A DNA stretch of 22,113 bases from JALZAA01 sp035316005 (GCA_035316005.1 DATFXK010000055.1:1-22113); one strand, 5' to 3'; positions 15,239 through 22,113 are shown, counted from the first letter of the stretch. Notes: generated from the letters alone by a model not told the origin. Program-made: numbers and translations.

Positions 15239-15426
15239 TCGATCTCGTCGCCGACGTCCTCGCCGGCCTCGGAGCGGTGCTCCTCCATGAGCTCGAGCTC
15301 GAGCGCCTCGCGCCGGGTCTGAGGGTCTGGGTTCAGCTCGGCGGCTTCCTCTTCGAGCTCTTCCGCCTCTTCCTCGCTGACCTGGCGTACGTGCTCGTGG
15401 TCGTCGTCCTGGTGTCGATCGGTCAT
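15235..15426 (-). CDS. Small acidic protein of unknown function
   Basis: This 63-residue protein is extremely rich in Glu/Asp (SEEEAEELEEEAAELNPDP is typical), has no hydrophobic segment and is probably helical or disordered. No family is recognised. The ATG at 15426 overlaps the stop of the upstream membrane protein by 4 bp (ATGA), which argues that it is a real, coupled gene. Its stop lies within the same CTAG that ends the convergent pseudogene. The neighbour suggests a stress-related role, without direct evidence. Confidence 0.6.
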   Translation of the reverse strand: MTDRHQDDDHEHVRQVSEEEAEELEEEAAELNPDPQTRREALELELMEEHRSEAGEDVGDEID

Positions 15427-15917
15427 CGTCCTGCTCCCAGCGATTCGCGGAGCGCGAGGGGCCGTCGTTCCTCGAGAACCCGGCGCGCCGTTTCCATCTC
15501 TGCGGCCGAGGTCGTGTGTACCTCGACCGGCACGGTATGCGCGCGCGGCTCGTGGAACGTCTGCTCCCAGCCTTCGGACATCCCGACTCCGCGCTCCACG
15601 CCGATGAAGGCGCCCGCCGTGCCACCGATGGCGGCGCCGGCGAGGACGAGCCCGGCGAAGGCGGCGGCCGGCAACCCGGTCAGCAGGAGCACGATGCCGG
15701 CGACGGCGAAGACGGCCGCGCCGACCACGACACCGGCGGCGATGCCCTTCCCCGCCCGGCCGCCCACGTGCAACAGCGTCCGCCGGTCGACGGACGCCGG
15801 GCGATCGTCTCGCGGGGGAGCGGGGACGCCGATCTCGACCCCGTCGATGCCGTGGTGCTCCAGCGCCTCGATGGCGGCGCGAGCGTCCTCGGGCGAGCGA
15901 AACACGGCGATGAGCAT
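15423..15917 (-). CDS. General-stress-type membrane protein with a glycine-zipper-like segment
   Basis: This 164-residue protein has an N-terminal soluble segment (MLIAVFRSPEDARAAIEALE, then HHGIDGVEIGV), an alpha/beta pattern like the YflT/GsiB-type stress domain, followed by a hydrophobic part at about 57-110 with Gly/Ala spacing (AGAAIGGTAGAFIGVERG), and a soluble C-terminus (VPVEVHTTSAAEMETARRVL). Proteins of this shape are often annotated as general stress or DUF1269-like membrane proteins. Function is not established. The ATG at 15917 begins the conserved strand. It overlaps the acidic-protein gene by 4 bp and begins 36 bp after the thiolase stop on the same strand, so it could be read from the thiolase transcript. 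Confidence 0.7.
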   Translation of the reverse strand: MLIAVFRSPEDARAAIEALEHHGIDGVEIGVPAPPRDDRPASVDRRTLLHVGGRAGKGIAAGVVVGAAVFAVAGIVLLLTGLPAAAFAGLVLAGAAIGGTAGAFIGVERGVGMSEGWEQTFHEPRAHTVPVEVHTTSAAEMETARRVLEERRPLALRESLGAGR

Positions 15918-15953
15918 CGCCCCTGGCTTACCCGACGGCGTAGCGCGTCATGC

Positions 15954-17147
15954 TCAGCCGAGTTCGGGGCTCACGAGGCCCACGAACGAGACCATCTCGC
16001 CCGGGTATCCGCCGAGGTTGTGGGTGAGGCCGATCTTCCGGTCGGTGGTGATCTGGCGCTCCTCCGGCGCCTGGTGGCGGAGCTGCAGCCACGCCTCGAA
16101 CATCATCCGCAGGCCCGACGCGCCGACGGGATGGCCGAAGCTCTTCAGCCCGCCGTCCGGGTTCACAGGCAGCTCGCCGTGCAGGTCGTATGTGCCGGCG
16201 AGGACCTCCTTCCACGCCGTGCCGCGCTCGGCGAACCCGAGGTCCTCCATGATCAGCAGCTCGGCCGGGGTGAAGCAGTCGTGTACCTCGGCCATCGCGA
16301 TCTCGCTGCGGGGGTTCGTGACACCGGCCTGCGCGTAGGCGTCGGCGGCTGCCGCCTCGATCTCGGGGAACGACGTGTAGTCGTAGTCGGGGTCGGCGTT
16401 GCCGCTGCAGTTCCCGGCCACGAACGACAGCGCCTTGATGTACAGCGGCGAGTCCGTGTACTTGTGCGCGTCCTCGGCTCGCACGACGATCGCCGCTGCG
16501 CTCCCGTCGGCGACGCCCGAGCAGTCGTACACGCGCAGATCGCCGGCCATGAGCGGCGACGCGCAGATCGTCTCCGTGGACACCTCGCGGCGGAACTGTG
16601 CCCGCGGGTTGCGGGCGCCGTTGTAGTGGTTCTTCGCCGAGATGTGCGCGAGGACCTCACGCATCTCCTCGGCGTCGACGCCGTACTTCTTGGCGTACGC
16701 CGGGACGCACATCGCGAACATGGCGGCGGCGGTCAGCGTCCGGTTCGTGCCGTCGGTCGGGGTCTTGCCGGCGCCTACGAGGCCCTGGTAGCCGCTGTCC
16801 TTCACCTTCTCGACGCCGATCGCCATCGCCGAGTCGTACGCTCCGCTCGCCACCGCGTAGGCGGCGTTGCGCAACGCCTCCGAGCCGGTGGCGCAGAAGT
16901 TCTCGACGTGGGTGACGGGCTTGTTGTGCAGCTGGAGGGGACGTGCCACTCCCATCCCGGACATCCCCGACATGGCCGTGCCGTACCAGTAGGCGTCGAC
17001 GTCGTCCTTGGACACGCCGGCGGAGGCGAAGGTCTCCTCGGCGGCGTCGACGAGCAGCTCGTCGGCGCCCTTGTCCCAGTGCTCGCCGAAGCGGGTGCAG
17101 CCCATCCCGACGATCGCCACCTGGTCCTTGATGCCGTGCGATGCCAT
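15954..17147 (-). CDS. SCP2-type thiolase (second copy in the window)
   Basis: This 397-residue protein has the same branch features as the thiolase at 163-1338: C85 in ENFCATGSEAL, HDCF at 289-292, GHPVGASG at 338-345 and HNLGG from 376. All expected catalytic residues are present. It differs from the first copy in much of the rest of the sequence, so the duplication is old and the substrates may differ. The ATG at 17147 lies 9 bp after the stop of the cysteine-free synthase-like/DUF35 protein, repeating the gene order of the first module. The active thiolase may use that protein as a binding partner. The name acetyl-CoA acetyltransferase is a family label; chain length is unknown. Confidence 0.94.
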   Translation of the reverse strand: MASHGIKDQVAIVGMGCTRFGEHWDKGADELLVDAAEETFASAGVSKDDVDAYWYGTAMSGMSGMGVARPLQLHNKPVTHVENFCATGSEALRNAAYAVASGAYDSAMAIGVEKVKDSGYQGLVGAGKTPTDGTNRTLTAAAMFAMCVPAYAKKYGVDAEEMREVLAHISAKNHYNGARNPRAQFRREVSTETICASPLMAGDLRVYDCSGVADGSAAAIVVRAEDAHKYTDSPLYIKALSFVAGNCSGNADPDYDYTSFPEIEAAAADAYAQAGVTNPRSEIAMAEVHDCFTPAELLIMEDLGFAERGTAWKEVLAGTYDLHGELPVNPDGGLKSFGHPVGASGLRMMFEAWLQLRHQAPEERQITTDRKIGLTHNLGGYPGEMVSFVGLVSPELG

Positions 17148-17156
17148 GAATCTCTC

Positions 17157-18566
17157 CTAACGGACAGGCCTGGCCTTCCAAAAGTAGTTGTGGATGCCGT
17201 CGGCGGAGAACAGGCGACGGAAGGTCATCTCCACGCGGTCGCCGATCGCCAGGTCGTCGGCCTCGACGTCGGTGAGCTCGATCGGGAGCCGGCCCCCGCC
17301 TTCGAAGTCGACCACCGCGAACACGATCGGCGGGCTCGGCGAATACGCGATGCGGTCGATCGTGAACGTCGCCACCGTCCCGGCGACGTCGCTCATCGGT
17401 GCCGGCTCCATCTCGTCGATGGCCCCGCCCTCGCGTGAGACGCGCGCCGGCGGCAGATGCAGCGCGCCGGTCGACTCATCCCGTGATCCGACGAACGCGA
17501 ACTTCCAATCGCGAGTACGGCCCGACACGGCCGCCGAGATGCGGTCGGGCTCGGGCCGGCGGGGCGGCTCGACGGTGACGACCTTCCGCCACGAGAGGAA
17601 CCGCCCGTAGGGGAGCGGGCCGCCGTTCTCGACCTGCGCCGCCACCGCGCGCGCCGGCGTGTACGACGCGATGGCGTCGGTGGTGCGGAACACGAGCACG
17701 TCGGCGCCGTCGACCAGAGAGAGGACGGCGATCACCTGACCCGGCTCGGCGGTCTCGAGCGCGCCCGCGAGCAGCAGCCCGAAGTGCGCCGTGCCGGTGT
17801 TGCCGACCGAGGTCGACAGGTCGTCGACGATCGCTTCCTGCGCAACACCCAGCCGTCGCGTCAACGACCGGATCGCCCGTGCGTGCGTGCCGGTCACGAT
17901 GACCCGGTCGACCTGTTCCGGCGTGAGCTCGGCGGCCTTGAGCGCCGCGTTCCACGCCTGCTCCCCGAGCGGGAGGTACTTCGTCTCGCCGAAGCGCTCC
18001 TCCCACTGCTTGGCGTTCGGCTCACCCGGCGTCCGCCACCGGTCGACGAACTCCTCCGTCGCCGACGCTGCCCCCACCAGCTCGGCGATGACCGGCGCGT
18101 CCTCGTCGTCGTCGTCCACCAGGAGTGCGACGGCGCCGTCGCCGCCGGCCGCCTCGTCGGTGCTGGTTGGCAGGCCGCCGCGCGTGTCAGCCGTCACGAC
18201 GAGCACGGACCCGCGGCCGTCGAGCGCGGCGCGCAATGACCCGATGCCGGACCGGACGGCGCCGCCGGTGTCGATCGCCGGGGTCAGCTGATCGATTCGC
18301 AGCGCGGCGTGGATCGCGGTGGCGTTGGTCTTCTCGAGGTATGCGGGGTTCGCGGTGGCGAACCACAGCGCGTCCGGCTCGGCGCCCTCGCCCGCGCTCC
18401 GGAGCGCGAACCGGGCGGCCTCGACGCCCATGGTGGTGGTGTCCTCGTCGTAGCCGGCGACCGAGCGGGTCCCCCGCCCGCCGCCGGTGCCGAAGAAGGC
18501 GGCGATCTCGGTCCGGTCGAGCCGCCGGTACGGCACGTACCCGCCGACGCTGATGATCCCTCGCAC
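17157..18566 (-). CDS. Cysteine-free KAS III/HMG-CoA synthase-like protein fused to a DUF35-type OB-fold
   Basis: This 469-residue protein has an N-terminal condensing-enzyme fold (residues 1 to about 300; RGIISVGGYVPYRRL, VGNTGTAHFGLLLAGALE) and a DUF35 OB-fold (about 355-465; YSPSPPIVFAVVDFEGGG, HNYFWKARPVR). The nucleophile motif reads GGAVRSG, with R105 where Cys is expected, although H228 (THARA) and N256 are kept. The zinc-ribbon positions are D363, T366, S377 and G380, in the C-x2-C spacing but with no Cys. The whole protein has no Cys. It is thus probably not a zinc protein or a Cys-dependent synthase; a scaffold or acyl-CoA-binding partner for the thiolase 9 bp downstream is likely. 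The GTG at 18566 is chosen because it opens the conserved strand and TACAAT lies 8 bp upstream. Confidence 0.9.
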   Translation of the reverse strand: MRGIISVGGYVPYRRLDRTEIAAFFGTGGGRGTRSVAGYDEDTTTMGVEAARFALRSAGEGAEPDALWFATANPAYLEKTNATAIHAALRIDQLTPAIDTGGAVRSGIGSLRAALDGRGSVLVVTADTRGGLPTSTDEAAGGDGAVALLVDDDDEDAPVIAELVGAASATEEFVDRWRTPGEPNAKQWEERFGETKYLPLGEQAWNAALKAAELTPEQVDRVIVTGTHARAIRSLTRRLGVAQEAIVDDLSTSVGNTGTAHFGLLLAGALETAEPGQVIAVLSLVDGADVLVFRTTDAIASYTPARAVAAQVENGGPLPYGRFLSWRKVVTVEPPRRPEPDRISAAVSGRTRDWKFAFVGSRDESTGALHLPPARVSREGGAIDEMEPAPMSDVAGTVATFTIDRIAYSPSPPIVFAVVDFEGGGRLPIELTDVEADDLAIGDRVEMTFRRLFSADGIHNYFWKARPVR

Positions 18567-18574
18567 GGCTGAGG

Positions 18575-18595
18575 ATTGTAGGCGGCACCTAGGCT
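18575..18595. promoter_or_regulatory. Back-to-back promoter boxes giving leaderless or near-leaderless starts
   Basis: On the minus strand TACAAT (18580-18575) lies 8 bp before the GTG of the synthase-like gene; on the plus strand TAGGCT (18590-18595) lies 6 bp before the first ATG at 18602. Both fit the TANNNT -10 pattern at the distance expected for transcripts starting at or next to the start codon, a common mode in actinobacteria. Only 35 bp separate the two first start codons, so the promoters cannot be independent. Confidence 0.5.
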
Positions 18596-18601
18596 GCACC
18601 C

Positions 18602-18661
18602 ATGAAGCTGGGTGATCTCCGATGAAGCTCGGAGAACTCTGATGAAGCTCGGAGAAGTAGC
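18602..18661 (+). repeat. Threefold 20-bp tandem repeat of the start-codon region with two mini-ORFs
   Basis: The unit ATGAAGCTCGGAGAACTCTG occurs at 18622-18641; a diverged copy lies at 18602-18621 and a third, ATGAAGCTCGGAGAAGTAGC, at 18642-18661. The first ATG encodes MKLGDLR and stops at 18623-18625, overlapping the second ATG; the second encodes MKLGEL and stops at 18640-18642, overlapping the third ATG by one base. The third continues as the CoA-transferase. GGAG of the second unit sits 7 bases before the third ATG. Slipped-strand duplication is the simplest origin; a coupled leader is possible. Confidence 0.8.
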
Positions 18662-19886
18662 GAACGCAGACGCTCAGCGCTACGGCAAGCCACTCGACGG
18701 CGTCCGCGTGCTCGCGGCGGAGCAGATGCAGGCGCTGCCGTTCGGCACGCAACTGATGGCTCGCCTCGGCGCCGAGGTCGTGAAGATCGAGCATCCCGCC
18801 CAGGGGGAATCGGGCCGGGGCGCGCTGCCGGCGATGGAGGACCCGCAGGGACGCCGTGTCGGTGCCACGTTCCTCCGCAACAACCTCAACAAGCGCAGCG
18901 TCGGCCTCGACATCAAGACCGATCGAGGCCGCGAGCTGTTCCTCCGGCTTGTGCCGCACTTCGACGTGGTGGCCGAGAACTTCAAGGCGGGCGCCATGGC
19001 ACGCCTCGGTCTCGGCTACGAGGACGTCGCCAAGGTCGACCCGCGCATCATCTACCTGTCGATCTCGGGCTTCGGCAACACGGTGCACACGCCCTACGAC
19101 TGGCCCGCGTACGCGCCGATCGTCGAGGCGATGTCGGGCATCTACGAGTACAAGCGGCCCGAGGACCAACCGCCCGTCCCCGCGCCGGCCGGCGCGCTCG
19201 GCGACATCGGCACCTCGATGTTCGGCGTCATCGGTGTCCTCGCCGCCCTGCGTCACCGCGACCACACCGGCGAAGGCCAGTACGTCGACGTCTCCATGTT
19301 CGACGCCATGGTCTCGATGACCGACATCGTCACGAACTTCTGGTCGATGGGCATTCGCCCCGACGGCCCGGGCCCGCTGCTGATCATGGACGGCTTCCGT
19401 GCCGCCGACGGCTGGTTCATCATGCAGGTCGGCCGCGAGCACCAGTTCGAGCGGCTCGCGCAGCTCGTCGGCCACCCGGAATGGATCGACGACCCGCGCT
19501 TCGCGACGCGCCGGGGCTGGCGCGAGCACCTCGACGACGTGATCCGCCCCGCAGTGGAGGAGTGGGCATCCACGAAGACGAAGCTCGACGCCTGCCACGA
19601 GCTCAGCGCCGCCGGCGTCGCCGCCGGCCCGAGCAACACCGCCGCCGACGTGATCGCCGACCCGCACGTGGTGGCGCGCAACATGCTCGTCGAGATGCCG
19701 CGCACCGACGACGTCGACGACCCGGTGCTCATCCCCGGCAACCCGGTCAAGCTCTCGAAGATGGCCGACGGCCCTGAAACGCGCGTCCCATGGGTCGGCG
19801 AGCACACCGACGAGGTCCTCCGCAAGGAGCTCCGCCTCGCCGACGCCGAGCTCGCCGACCTGCGCGCCGCCGGCGTCATCGGCTGA
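18642..19886 (+). CDS. CaiB/BaiF family CoA-transferase (family III)
   Basis: This 414-residue protein has the full length of family III CoA-transferases, which move CoA between carboxylic acids. Motifs: LDGVRVLAAEQMQALPFGTQ (N-terminal Rossmann-type part), LGAEVVKIEHP, NLNKRSVGLDIKTDRGRELF, FGNTVHTPYDWPAY, GALGDIGTS with the probable catalytic Asp D188, and GEGQYVDVSMFDAM. The third of three repeated ATGs is chosen: it is the only one that reads through, and it has GGAG at the right distance. It diverges from the synthase-like/thiolase module and probably shares control with it. Likely role: activation of an acid that feeds beta-oxidation; the substrate is unknown. Confidence 0.93.
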   Translation: MKLGEVANADAQRYGKPLDGVRVLAAEQMQALPFGTQLMARLGAEVVKIEHPAQGESGRGALPAMEDPQGRRVGATFLRNNLNKRSVGLDIKTDRGRELFLRLVPHFDVVAENFKAGAMARLGLGYEDVAKVDPRIIYLSISGFGNTVHTPYDWPAYAPIVEAMSGIYEYKRPEDQPPVPAPAGALGDIGTSMFGVIGVLAALRHRDHTGEGQYVDVSMFDAMVSMTDIVTNFWSMGIRPDGPGPLLIMDGFRAADGWFIMQVGREHQFERLAQLVGHPEWIDDPRFATRRGWREHLDDVIRPAVEEWASTKTKLDACHELSAAGVAAGPSNTAADVIADPHVVARNMLVEMPRTDDVDDPVLIPGNPVKLSKMADGPETRVPWVGEHTDEVLRKELRLADAELADLRAAGVIG

Positions 19887-19889
19887 CGA

Positions 19890-19911
19890 ACCTTTCTCCG
19901 GCCCGGAAGGT
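19890..19911. terminator. Candidate bidirectional terminator hairpin
   Basis: ACCTTTC and GGAAGGT form a 7-bp stem (one U-G pair) with an 8-nt loop, between the stop of the CoA-transferase (19886) and the restored stop of the convergent HNH gene (19916). No T-tract follows on either strand, so its efficiency is uncertain, but convergent genes with a 29-bp gap make it plausible. Confidence 0.4.
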
Positions 19912-19915
19912 CTCG

Positions 19916-21063
19916 TCACGGCGGCACGAGATCTCGATCGCCGTTGACGCCGACGACTCGCCACCCGCCGTACGTCTTCAGCGCGTGATGGTGGGAGCAG
20001 AGCCGCCAGAGGTTCGCGATCTCGGTGGGGCCGTGGTCCTCGATCGGCACGATGTGATCGATCTCGAGGAACTGGTCGTTGGCACACGTCGCGACGGCGC
20101 ATGTGGGGGTAGCGGGCTTCGAGTGCCCGGCGCAGCTTGAGCGGGATCACGCGCTTCGGTGACGACACCGCCGTGATGTCGTCGCCGTCCCGGACGAGCA
20201 CGGACACCCACGGCGTCGTCCATCAGCGCAGGGGCGGTGGTCACCGGCACCGAGCCAACGCCGTTGATCTCGCAGCCTTCGCCGGGCTCCGTGTGGCCGC
20301 GCGCGAGCGCAGCGCTGTCGACCACCGCGCTGACCTGCACCGGCTTGCAGGGCCCTTCGGCCGCCAGCGCGACGAGCGCGTCGGCCGCGTACGCAGCGCG
20401 CGGCTCGCGCCGTCCGGCGCGGCGGGCATCGCGGAAGATTCGATCGGTGTGCGCCCGCCACGCGGAGCTGAGGCGCGCCCCGGCGTCGGGCGCGAGGCGC
20501 GCTTCCAGGCGGTACATCCCGTCGGGATCGGTCCACTCGTAGGCGCGTCCCCCGCAGTGCAGCCGGCGCGCCCACGCCGCGTCGTCAGCCTCGGCGCCGG
20601 CGCGCACCTCCCGGCAGCGGTCACGGAGGCCCTTCACGCTCGTCGAACGTGCAGCCTCGAGAAGCTCCGTCTCGGCGGCCGGGTCGGCGCCGGCCGCATT
20701 CGCGATCTCGGCGGCCTGGGTGGGGGAGAGCTCGCCGGTGCGAAAGGCGGCGCCCGCGTCCGGCAGGTGATCGAGCGCGCGCCGTCTCCAATGCCCGTCC
20801 GGCGGCCCGACCGTCTCACCGGTGGCTTCGGCGACCCAATGCGCGGCGCCGCGATGGCTGCCCTTGCGCCAGACATCGGTCTCCTGGACACGACGCGCGC
20901 CGAACGCCTTGATCGCGGCGCAGATCCGCTCGCCGCGGGCGGCGACCTCGACGAGCGACGCAGCCGTCGGTCCGTCGAGGCGAGCCGGGTCGAGCGCGCG
21001 CGAGACCGCCTCGAGGTCGTCGATGGCGTCGTGCAACCGCTCGAACGCGCTCCCCTCCCACAC
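19916..21063 (-). pseudogene. DUF222/13E12-type HNH endonuclease-like gene with two one-base frameshifts
   Basis: From GTG 21063 the first 284 codons encode a DUF222 domain (RLHDAIDDLEAVSRALD to PVTTAPALMDDA). One extra base near 20211 shifts the frame; WVSVLVRDGDDITAV to RALEARYPH (36 codons) continues in the next frame. A second extra base near 20102 shifts it again, and the third frame gives the HNH domain: CAVATC, LEIDHIVP, GPTEIANLWRLCSHHH, ending at 19916. Dropping the two bases gives a smooth 381-residue protein with intact HNH residues, so sequence errors are as likely as decay. The family is common and multi-copy in actinobacteria, with unproven function (possibly mobile or DNA-repair-linked). 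A LexA-type box sits 47 bp upstream. Confidence 0.85.
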
Positions 21064-21109
21064 GAGAACGGGCTGGGGGAAGCGTCAGGGAAGCAGTGTC
21101 AGTGTATAC

Positions 21110-21123
21110 CGAACGTATGTTCG
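21110..21123. promoter_or_regulatory. LexA-type SOS box (CGAAC-GTAT-GTTCG)
   Basis: A perfect 14-bp dyad CGAAC-N4-GTTCG matches the core of the actinobacterial LexA consensus TCGAAC-N4-GTTCGA, missing only the outermost T and A. On the minus strand a -10-like TATACA/TACACT follows immediately, so a repressor bound here would cover the promoter of the HNH gene. Genes of the 13E12 family in mycobacteria are known to carry such boxes. Confidence 0.75.
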
Positions 21124-21126
21124 CCA

Positions 21127-21495
21127 TCAAGCCTCGTCGAGCAACTGCACCAGCTTCTTCGGCGCCACCGATCGGTAGGCGTCCTCGACGAGTTCGGCGA
21201 CCTCGTCCCAGTCGACCGGCTCGTCCAGATCGAGATGCACGCCGAGCCAGCCGCGCCCGCCCACGTACGGAGGCACGAAGAACCGCTCGGGGTCGGCGGC
21301 GACCATCGCCTGCTGCGCGCCCGGCGGCGCCGCGCACACGAACGCGAGCCGGTCGTTGTGGTGATGGTCGGCGTAGGACACGAACGTCTTCTTTCCCCGG
21401 ATGAACCAGGTCGGCTCGCCGTGGCTGAGACGTTCGGTCGTCTCGGGGAGCGCGAGGCAGATCTTGCGCAGGGTCGTCAGCGGATTCCGAGCCAC
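21127..21495 (-). CDS. YjbR/MmcQ-family protein
   Basis: This 122-residue protein has the single-domain length of the YjbR (CyaY-like fold) family: LPETTERLSHGEPTWFIRGK near the N-terminus, FVCAAPPGAQ in the middle, and FFVPPYVGGRGWLGVHLD then DWDEVAELVEDAYRSVAPKK near the end. A DNA-binding role was proposed from the fold; function is not established. The GTG at 21495 opens the conserved region; no strong ribosome-binding site is seen. Its stop lies 3 bp before the LexA-type box (in the minus direction), so the SOS box belongs to the next gene. Confidence 0.88.
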   Translation of the reverse strand: MARNPLTTLRKICLALPETTERLSHGEPTWFIRGKKTFVSYADHHHNDRLAFVCAAPPGAQQAMVAADPERFFVPPYVGGRGWLGVHLDLDEPVDWDEVAELVEDAYRSVAPKKLVQLLDEA

Positions 21496-21516
21496 GCCGA
21501 GAGTTTGGCGGATCCC

Positions 21517-21987
21517 CTAGCAGGTGTCGCCGTCTGCCCCGTCGGGAACCATGCGGCCGAGAGCGGCGGCAAGAGTCTTCGTCTCCTCCGGGGTGAGATG
21601 ACGGGCGAAGTGCTGCGCGACACCACGCAGGTGGACGGGCCGGGACTTGGCCAGCGCTCGCTTCCCGGCCGGGGTGATCGTGGCGTACATCGCCCGCCGG
21701 TCGGTGGGGCAGTGCTCCCGCTTGACGAGGCCGTCCCGCTCCATCCGGTCGACGAGCCGGGTCACGCCGCTCCTCGACAGCAGGACGGCGTCGGCCAGCT
21801 CGCTCATGCGCAGCCGGCCGCCGGCGGCGGTGAGCTGGGCGAGGACGTCGAAGAACGTGATCGGGAGGCCCTGCTCCGCCTGGAGCTCCCGGTCGAGGGT
21901 CCGGATCAGCTCGGACTGGGCCCGGAGGAACGCCCGCCAGGCGTCGAGCTGCTCGTCGCTCAGCTCTGGATTCCGGGCCCGGGCCAT
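21517..21987 (-). CDS. MarR-family transcription regulator
   Basis: This 156-residue protein has the winged-helix core at about 35-115: FFDVLAQLTAAGGRLRMSEL, ADAVLLSRSGVTRLVDRMER, DGLVKREHCPTDRRAMYATI, the last being the wing with the conserved DRR. The ATG at 21987 is preferred to the in-frame GTG at 21996 because AAGGTGG lies 5 bases before it and covers the GTG. MarR proteins usually repress themselves and a divergent gene; here a plus-strand gene starts 104 bp away and an inverted repeat lies between. Ligand and target unknown; exporters and oxidoreductases are common targets. Confidence 0.92.
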   Translation of the reverse strand: MARARNPELSDEQLDAWRAFLRAQSELIRTLDRELQAEQGLPITFFDVLAQLTAAGGRLRMSELADAVLLSRSGVTRLVDRMERDGLVKREHCPTDRRAMYATITPAGKRALAKSRPVHLRGVAQHFARHLTPEETKTLAAALGRMVPDGADGDTC

Positions 21988-22011
21988 CTGGACCACCTTA
22001 CCGGCGGTTTT

Positions 22012-22042
22012 GGTTGTATGGAATACTGTTGCTTATACAACC
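22012..22042. promoter_or_regulatory. Probable MarR operator: inverted repeat GGTTGTAT-N15-ATACAACC
   Basis: Perfect 8-bp arms (22012-22019 and 22035-22042) lie in the AT-richer space between the MarR gene and the divergent gene. An inner palindrome GTAT-GGA-ATAC (22016-22026) shares the left arm. TATACA (22034-22039) can serve as a -10 for the plus-strand gene, so binding would block it. Confidence 0.6.
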
Positions 22043-22091
22043 GTTGCCGGGACAAGAGAGATTCCCAAGGTCTCGGAACGGAGGAACGACG

Positions 22092-22113
22092 ATGAGCCAG
22101 ACAGAGGTTCGTA
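22092..22113 (+). CDS. Start of a gene divergent from MarR (first seven codons)
   Basis: ATG at 22092 with GGAGG eight bases upstream (22080-22084) encodes MSQTEVR and runs off the window. The ribosome-binding site and position opposite a MarR gene support a real start. Too short for any assignment; a transporter or enzyme controlled by the MarR protein would be typical. Confidence 0.6.

Noticed and set aside
18125..18553. A plus-strand Arg-rich frame opposite the synthase-like gene
   Set aside because: It consists almost entirely of Arg/Ser/Gly/Pro with no pattern, the product of reading GC-rich codons in the wrong frame.
17157..20207. A single 1016-codon minus-strand open frame
   Set aside because: Its first part is the middle frame of the broken HNH gene, its centre is antisense to the CoA-transferase gene, and only the part from the GTG at 18566 has family motifs.
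20100..20215. Programmed ribosomal frameshifting in the HNH gene
   Set aside because: No slippery heptamer or downstream structure is evident at either position, and two separate shifts in one gene are better explained by errors or decay.

Overview
The window is high-GC DNA with a strong third-position GC bias, frequent GTG/TTG starts, 1-8 bp stop/start overlaps, a LexA-type box, a DUF222/13E12-type HNH gene and GAF-ANTAR proteins. This points to an actinobacterium, probably an uncultured, environmental, lipid-degrading lineage of the Acidimicrobiia type. The lineage is inferred from gene style, not from a marker gene. No IS element, phage gene, CRISPR array or rRNA was seen, and no gene-free stretch exceeds 300 bp.

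Layout. (1) Positions 1-5853, minus strand: a probable long operon. It reads, in transcription order, two secreted alpha/beta hydrolases in tandem, a small secreted peptide gene with an apparent frameshift, a ceramidase-like (CREST) membrane hydrolase, a KAS III/HMG-CoA-synthase-like protein fused to a DUF35 domain, an SCP2-type thiolase and the start of an enoyl-CoA hydratase. (2) 5922-10649, plus strand: a small membrane protein whose end overlaps an antisense tRNA-Cys; a crotonase and a 2,4-dienoyl-CoA reductase pair; then a regulatory block of a Crp-like factor and two GAF-ANTAR proteins with structured leaders. (3) 10666-13455, minus: a TetR regulator and two hydrolases in overlapping order. 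(4) 13537-15238, plus: an aldo/keto reductase followed by a decayed hydrolase. (5) 15235-15917, minus: a stress-type membrane protein and a small acidic protein. (6) 15954-18566, minus: a second KAS III-like/DUF35 fusion plus SCP2-type thiolase pair, diverging from a plus-strand CaiB/BaiF CoA-transferase (18642-19886). (7) 19916-22113: a frameshifted SOS-controlled HNH gene, a YjbR-like gene, and a MarR regulator diverging from a gene that runs off the end.

How the genes fit together. Most enzymes handle acyl-CoA or esters: secreted and cytosolic hydrolases would release acids, the CoA-transferase could activate or exchange them, and the crotonases, dienoyl-CoA reductase and thiolases would carry out beta-oxidation steps, including the auxiliary steps for unsaturated chains. 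The substrate is not shown by the sequence.

Most notable observations: two paralogous synthase-DUF35/thiolase modules in one window, of which the second synthase-DUF35 protein has no cysteine at all, so neither the catalytic Cys nor the zinc-ribbon Cys; a threefold 20-bp repeat at the CoA-transferase start that makes two overlapping mini-ORFs; and a shared 6-bp-stem/6-nt-loop RNA element upstream of both the Crp-like and the GAF-ANTAR genes. Three genes carry frameshifts, which may be real decay or sequence error.
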